Shown here piece after piece: positions 11,701 through 13,086 of a stretch of 13,086 bases of DNA (its first letter is position 1; each line of letters begins with the position of its first letter). The position numbers were made by a program, and so were the translations under genes. The notes below the pieces were generated by a model that worked only from the letters and a program-made list of their open reading frames with translations, made no database searches and was not told where the DNA came from. The DNA comes from Isotricha intestinalis (taxonomy: Eukaryota > Ciliophora > Litostomatea > Vestibuliferida > Isotrichidae): assembly GCA_023807065.1 (NCBI GenBank), contig JAJJLU010004434.1:1-13086 (forward strand), given 5' to 3'.

Positions 11701-12585
11701 GAATCAGATGATATTGTCAAAAGTTTACAACATGATAATTCAATTTTAAGTCCACAAGATTTAAATTCAAAAACTTCTTTAATATTAGATATGGCAATCA
11801 ACGGTTATTCAAATTTATATTCATTAAATAATATTCTTTTCACTGAAGTAAATACAAATGAAAATGGGGAATATGAATATATAGACCCAGAAATTTCCAC
11901 TACTTTTTGTAGTAATAATGGTTATGTTAGAATAGTAGATCATACTCCTACTTGTTATTGTTATGGAGATTATGTTGGAAAATATTGTCAATTAGATGTT
12001 AAAGATTATGCGAATATCAATGAAGTTTATAATATTTTCTTAACTAAAGCCAAAGATACTTTTAATAAATATAAAGATAATTCTCTTGGAGTAAAAAAAA
12101 TAAAATCAGCTTTATCAAATATATTAAAAGGAATTGAATATTTTTCACATGAAAGCTCAATTATTACTGATTTTGTAGATTGGTTTTCAACATCTATAAT
12201 TTACAAAGTAGATGAATGTGATATTGAATATATTAAATTAGTTGATCAATTATTTTCAATAAATATAGATTTAACAAATTATTATAAAGTAGGTAATATG
12301 GTAAATGGAAAGGGAACAACAAGAAATTCTCAATTATCATTTGCTCAACAATCAATAGTAAATACTGATTCAATTCAATTAAAAAGAATGATAGAATATT
12401 TAACTTCATTATGCTTCCTTTCATGTGTTGATAATCAATGGAATTATAATTCAAAAAATTTAGAAGTTAATTTAATTCAAGTAACAAATAATTTCAATAT
12501 TGATTCTTTTATAAAAGAAAAAAAAGAAAATTTATATTTACCGTATTTCCAAATAGGAAATTGTTTAAATGAAGTAAAAAAATAA
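2698..12585 (+). CDS. Giant ciliate-type surface protein: LamG/ConA-like, furin-like and EGF-like repeats
   Basis: This is a 3295-codon frame with no intron and no internal stop. Residues 1-22 are a signal peptide, followed by a Tyr/Ser-rich region (23-250). Then come: a Cys-rich block with furin-like CDVRCRTC (255-354); jellyroll LamG/ConA-like domains marked by IEFWVF (381), VEMWFH (856), TIFFYLK (1168), MEFWFL (1502), MEFWFY (1754), VDFWIM (2145), TIMFYMK (2479) and IEFWTY (2775); furin-like knots at 1094-1123 and 2417-2446; and further Cys blocks at 734-820, 1370-1450, 1995-2112 and 2648-2721. Several jellyrolls end in a K-[ED]-[LI]-[RK]-[LI]-W strand (for example IKELRLW at 1628). An EGF-like module (3071-3097, ending CYCYGDYVGKYC) and a helix-rich segment (about 3103-3220) follow. 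No hydrophobic membrane segment appears after the signal peptide. Such proteins are known from ciliate genomes as large surface proteins, some with C-terminal membrane regions; the ligand is unknown. The frame stops at TAA 12583, but homologous-looking protein continues beyond it, so this is probably not the true C-terminus. Confidence 0.85.
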   Translation: MNVQINFSLTIIISYFFYISSKVIPGDYLSYDSNFLDENTNEFEKYHYIIDARSANNGYVDEYSGVYYTTLYCVYYSTYYNTGSRSSILSGIDDSYKKKTRLLGLISYGCGSSSQSYYYYNNFPIFIKRQDTNVSYSAIFRLANTFKYELNFSLGVCNGTSYSTSSCAVRNNLHVPPKGFIKYHIKWDEYNIYFKGEGESGFFHRDQRITNTAFIVLYTTDPYPTKTPIPVMWITSVLLRAEMFKYKLTISGDRMNFCYNYACLSSTYYYACSLNSGSGPTYCYNSYSRETCDLRGCVPGAYCDSTNNLYLCRECDVRCRTCVNTEPTGCMSCHNTAVAPQWYSYSQNTGKLTCIHEYIALNNFNTFEVQIPLLLNYRGTIEFWVFIVNPQKLTDASLKPSYSSFILKNFFTVFLKRNELDISNVDVTLIPFENIYPFNKNIINDDTFIKYYASRYIHYQQVSKTFSGITSKWFFVRAGFSYTHKKMYVNEYENKIDYPRFYVDDTTTYQSFMRTFFRKNEKGILRVQGFEYIGTDLYIRNFNCYSDYINFYINSPNYYNMHTVDLLYVPALLFVIPFNDIEISASSTSSTFKMYDYSNQFTNTNNQVITSTVTFQFIPTNLAPSKNFRRIKFLNGGENKYYTTTDLSTTSNLRCVTTGLKYCYEDNLPYGCQFYYNLFLYIDYTTITNYPVEEEEEEQEEQEEQVQEQEESGEEEEEEQVKEEWIPEYLTEPRCMNECRYPNLEGTGYVEYMRLPSIKINKNTNKPISTHLCNYRCDEKVAFCPYKADTSSGDSISYMQKFQCKSGFTTLFYQCLDENEYNVDHSALQFSGTYRTKSIYFPLIKDGETPISNYMVEMWFHPDLLTQPNPPLYKQFIFMSDTSQIYFDYELQQYVLKTLTNGFYSINELGFNIYYYGWNHLILISKPKIVNAARYTEFNVSVANSFSNVDLVSGTNTISKICFCNIDENCCGTESNALWFDMFIKDIKLWDARFVGPFTLFDFGKFNYVIPGGLIHWYKLDIQHLNNDVIKCKVDDTYQATFPFDNYFLNPYNDQNFNYGMNYNWNDFHYPKFIIGTLINTEKNIVNITTKGECNEGCSQCFGDSKHNCFNCQENYALNGASCILNSQYDAYFYYINPLHESDDPSDNNDELELDFSSLDLDTHPGLTIFFYLKLYGFTIEQTNNYKTTGNPIFDIIYFTKDKSFKLSYDADEESLKLIINNEVQFKFKDFSKKLAQWIPISISAFRALDLTLQKHFASMTVDTTPLEYHYSDFSVKEYKKFNFQTFIFCRTMIGHVTDVTLYKSFIINAMGYATHKDNPDSLFTDININPNSLDLILGTFPLKFKRTPEKIYDSKGNITGVSSWPHTTVDCLENTLYLENTNMNIRSRVKCAEDYITYTDQNCNDNEFVKFNTQNLPPSCVADVSKCPGITQILLQTANCEYFYSTCDNWSVNSIKNLIFLYEKSSSLYYIICGSANGLDIARYKENSVPNILSPTEQFKMEFWFLSQSYVNNNFREIVIDWEGHIKITANYDPIERKYKAKCNGLNSVNNQVSFSYSSTLIKDNKWRYVVCGVDIPNNEQYITNLQKENQGPDYRKNLVDINVPTSDLTTLTISENSPTNFGVTYIKELRLWSCYDCSSDRAFVFFNRDDPFFEKVLHYFKFEDPAGLLKDYRNNIYVGDDNVQVQFETKDDFNGYGLLLSIPDAPNCNEGGSLYYSIKISDGCDIFFNFNKFKEDVVFPNIPASRSNRYTMEFWFYIESPDNFLKGFNIIYEEHIAISTYAKELTDTDITVYCFPQAYRNNPWNYFGEDILKKFNVAQNKVSYTYSNAYSKWNYVRCAYSYDAQKYYINNDPEQNVEGEIFFSIPNNKQNEKSFKMFMKNLVRIIMNTSRDNFVRIFYQSLNVYREYIPQEIETKYMKMSEYMVSISKNYYYPLLFSVDFPKDYNIIINVLYYHITDYDWIPTTEQVLLDFMSGVYDHSYTTYPIYDPFLQCGIGKIYKLDSDNIPYCDYISVPDNCNNENIFCLDNNKLFWCPKNQYLNVQSLTCNEDCPAGYTRPPDIVDGYGMCSIKASDLHYSTFPNTKSELAMGQYEEKFSCDTGYTLVNYHCVRTTSNSAIYFSSKYYFTNTIASFNKFLIKNYYVDFWIMFDMTETYRYSTETLESDTNRYHIFIAFPHIITRYNKYIQYTNGYVVNQITNVTTIDRLLYKWNHIIIENFAVEGENLASSYKQVSIFINNDYENPAMSLQIKNNNDFSLCQIAFCSGANDKWATCVLGLNSGNYKVYQDIIWEDAYYKQISVWNAESTGINSINTFGTPLNNELTMNVIAYYPFNVESIKNGRIESLLLYNGNNVDFTFVYNTEVEYDHSSQINWVNNFDVTVPNKYISSIDNSGYENKDKTPYFSLTSNSYNIETCSNFCYKCFTEGTNSCINCQGGYLLEGKKCISPTNYYFKTPVDNSNTDPIQINFDFSSYSEITIMFYMKFMGTVNIRDGIIPLIYFYNTDNYFAWDNDINKFIIIYKKNDEDVILYKYKNSRVAIGKWTLFSISIYNSQSPGIFPNMIQFMVDDITQPAEINIETLKRETILYNKISMSNIVSALYYDLRIYNKFFIGAYALAQDYEANTEPHLTYLKKRLKFNSIDFGFDCLSVSEVNVTLGTTAYCIGDVNLYDDTNNICNGDSTNDKFRIINYITQTITCETCNTYCKSKCYSNDIQGCLCSYDTEQYLLRYIESANIDDNQKMYYCQKPEGLNLNEYNNIKLNNIKIGDSLSYQIEFWTYIYSYIKNDNFRGGKIEWTHFTRIDISINSQDDSYIDIICYPYSDELRHEIKEEKKYKFNEWIFIRCIVDKDNLVLTLNDKTSNITSAIVNDLNHKQPSSGTTNLIMQDYYTNKAYGLFIIRELRIWDTKTTLFYDTARVNLAIDDTYPNLAHYFKNFYEDNLNRKYIFDDKNQIRIDLNDTLISPYPYSFVPENYIELVLCSEGETYKLNDITNVYECALYESDDIVKSLQHDNSILSPQDLNSKTSLILDMAINGYSNLYSLNNILFTEVNTNENGEYEYIDPEISTTFCSNNGYVRIVDHTPTCYCYGDYVGKYCQLDVKDYANINEVYNIFLTKAKDTFNKYKDNSLGVKKIKSALSNILKGIEYFSHESSIITDFVDWFSTSIIYKVDECDIEYIKLVDQLFSINIDLTNYYKVGNMVNGKGTTRNSQLSFAQQSIVNTDSIQLKRMIEYLTSLCFLSCVDNQWNYNSKNLEVNLIQVTNNFNIDSFIKEKKENLYLPYFQIGNCLNEVKK
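3757..7824 (+). repeat. Protein-level repeat unit, copy 1 (residues about 354-1709)
   Basis: The order in this unit is: Cys354; jellyroll with IEFWVF (I381) and SKWFFVRAGFSY; a Cys block ending QCKSGFTTLFYQC; jellyroll with VEMWFH (V856); a furin-like knot from C1094 with CFNCQENYALNGASC; jellyroll with TIFFYLK (T1168); a Cys block starting VDCL; then jellyroll with MEFWFL (M1502), WRYVVCGVD, ELRLW and LHYFKFED. Each element has a counterpart in copy 2, in the same order. The DNA itself is diverged, so this is an old duplication visible only in the protein. The acidic 692-724 insert is found in this copy only. Confidence 0.7.
4771..4869 (+). repeat. GAA/CAA microsatellite coding an acidic Glu/Gln tract
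   Basis: Residues 692-724 are almost only Glu and Gln in runs such as EEEEEEQEEQEEQ, written by tandem GAA with interspersed CAA. The tract links the first jellyroll region to the following Cys block and has no counterpart in the second repeat unit. It is probably a flexible, highly charged spacer that varies in length through slippage. The Leu-rich open frame on the opposite strand here (4664-4966) is a by-product of this repeat. Confidence 0.9.
7873..11637 (+). repeat. Protein-level repeat unit, copy 2 (residues about 1726-2980)
   Basis: The matching order is: Cys1726; jellyroll with MEFWFY (M1754) and SKWNYVRCAYSY; a Cys block ending SCDTGYTLVNYHC; jellyroll with VDFWIM (V2145); a furin-like knot from C2417 with CINCQGGYLLEGKKC; jellyroll with TIMFYMK (T2479); a Cys block starting FDCL; then jellyroll with IEFWTY (I2775), WIFIRCIVD, ELRIW and AHYFKNFYED. 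Offsets from copy 1 are 1372, 1373, 1289, 1323, 1311 and 1273 residues for the anchors I could place, consistent with one large duplication plus small indels. Confidence 0.7.
11908..11988 (+). other. EGF-like module in the giant protein
   Basis: Residues 3071-3097 contain C3071, C3086, C3088 and C3097, closing with CYCYGDYVGKYC, which fits the EGF C-terminal pattern of C-x-C, a glycine-bearing turn, then C. It has fewer cysteines than a full six-Cys EGF, so it is a short or degenerate version. It separates the jellyroll repeats from the helix-rich stretch that precedes the GPS-like motif. Confidence 0.6.
12583..12585 (+). other. In-frame TAA interrupting the giant protein
   Basis: The frame reads GTA AAA AAA TAA ACA TCA. 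The 33 codons after it in the same frame contain NLQFITWYY and NPDLHWNYTY, which look like continuing extracellular protein rather than 3' UTR; the true spacers of this window are nearly pure A/T and full of stops. A 20-base GT-AG intron (12574-12593) would move the reading into a frame that soon stops, so it is not the answer. As in the first gene, Gln (CAA to TAA) is the simplest residue. The seven-A run next to it also makes an indel or base-call fault possible. Confidence 0.75.
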
Positions 12586-13086
12586 ACATCAAGAACATTA
12601 AATCTCCAATTTATAACATGGTATTACTCTTCATATTATTATAATCCAGATTTACATTGGAATTACACATATCATTATTTAGAGTGAAAATATATAATGA
12701 AGAATTAAGTGAAGTTCCAATTAATTCATGTTCAGAATTAAATAAAATAAAATTTTACCTTACTTTATTTAATCCTTTCATTGTAGAAAATTTAGATAAT
12801 CACAGATGGTATTTTTATGCTGAAAATATGTATCCTTCTAATGTTCCTATTTTTAGTAATCCTAAATATATAGATTCAAAAGGAAATATTAATCATTCTA
12901 CAAGAGAAGAAAGAATTAAAAAATATTGTTATGAATATATTTTAGAATTTAATACTTTAAATACTAAAGATTTATCTTATTCTTCTGATGGTTTAACTTA
13001 TGAAGGAATTTTAGATAATAATTATTTAAAAGGACTTCTAATCATTTAAGTGAATTTATATTTAATTATGTTTATAATCCTTATCC
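12586..13086 (+). CDS. C-terminal continuation of the giant protein, frame-disrupted, GAIN/GPS-like, partial
   Basis: I read this as the rest of the giant protein, cut by the window edge. The first part stays in the upstream frame (12586 to about 12681). The frame then moves by -1 before GTG 12684, giving VKIYNEELSEVPINSC and about 115 more residues. A second -1 move near 13031-13036 gives TSNHLSEFIFNYVYNPY to the end. Both moves equal one missing base. The order (beta-rich segment with 'VPINSC', a 'LTYEGILDNNYL' stretch, then N-H-L-S-E-F) resembles the GAIN domain and its GPS site, where proteins such as polycystin-1 and adhesion GPCRs self-cleave between H-L and S/T. The usual Cys just before the site is not visible. 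A membrane segment would be expected soon after, outside the window. The open frame starting with TTG at 12657 is not a separate gene. Confidence 0.6.
13025..13031 (+). other. T TTA AAA heptamer at the second frame break
   Basis: In the incoming frame the codons are TAT TTA AAA GGA, so bases 13025-13031 read T TTA AAA, which fits the X XXY YYZ pattern of -1 ribosomal slippage. Slipping there gives AGG ACT TCT AAT CAT TTA, that is, straight into the GPS-like NHLSEF. At this A+T content such heptamers are common by chance, so the fit is suggestive only; a missing base in the assembly is at least as likely. Confidence 0.35.

Noticed and set aside
12583..12588. Euplotes-style +1 frameshift at AAA-TAA.
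   Set aside because: The +1 frame after AAA TAA meets another TAA within five codons, while the unshifted frame continues with protein-like sequence.
12574..12593. A possible 20-base GT-AG mini-intron that would remove the TAA at 12583.
   Set aside because: Its removal shifts the frame away from the downstream coding-like frame and runs into a stop within about 20 codons.
12657..13049. A separate 130-residue gene after the giant gene.
   Set aside because: It begins at TTG, not ATG, and its content continues the GAIN-like region of the giant protein; it is a frame-shifted piece.

Overview
The window is very A+T-rich, with dense A and T homopolymers outside the genes and codons almost always ending in A or T. 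It holds two protein genes on the + strand and reads as protist nuclear DNA, most likely from a ciliate. The giant second gene has the architecture of ciliate surface proteins: a signal peptide, many LamG/concanavalin-like domains carrying a 'hydrophobic-E-F-W-F' motif, furin-like cysteine modules, an EGF-like module, and a GPS-like motif at the far end. Unlike Tetrahymena or Paramecium, TAA and TAG are not used routinely for glutamine: a 9.9-kb frame has no in-frame stop of any kind. A ciliate with a standard-like code (for example a litostome/rumen ciliate, or a heterotrich such as Stentor) fits best. This lineage call is inference. No RNA gene, mobile element, CRISPR array or telomeric repeat was recognised.

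Layout: 1-738 is A+T-rich and apparently non-coding. 739-2202 encodes an acylation-signal-bearing protein whose C-terminal half looks like a PARP-type ADP-ribosyltransferase fold; one in-frame TAA (1942-1944) splits it between the conserved H and Y motifs. 2203-2697 is a T-rich spacer with nothing recognisable. 2698-12585 is one uninterrupted 3295-codon frame for a secreted or membrane-anchored giant protein. 12586-13086 continues the same protein, but only if an in-frame TAA (12583-12585) is read and two successive -1 shifts (near 12680 and 13031-13036) are allowed. The protein is not finished when the window ends.

The most interesting structure is inside the giant protein. Residues about 354-1709 and 1726-2980 have the same order of domains and cysteine modules at a steady offset of about 1270-1370 residues, so most of the ectodomain is an ancient duplication of a unit of about 1300 residues. 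A third copy of the linker cysteine module starts at residue 2981, then gives way to an EGF-like and a helical/GAIN-like region ending at an 'NHLSEF' GPS-like site. The three reading-frame lesions all fall in the last 505 bases, while 9.9 kb upstream is clean. This looks more like local sequence error at a contig end, or recoding, than ordinary pseudogene decay. The second shift does sit exactly on a T TTA AAA heptamer.

The two genes are head-to-tail but share no visible functional link: one product is predicted at the cytoplasmic face of a membrane, the other outside the cell.
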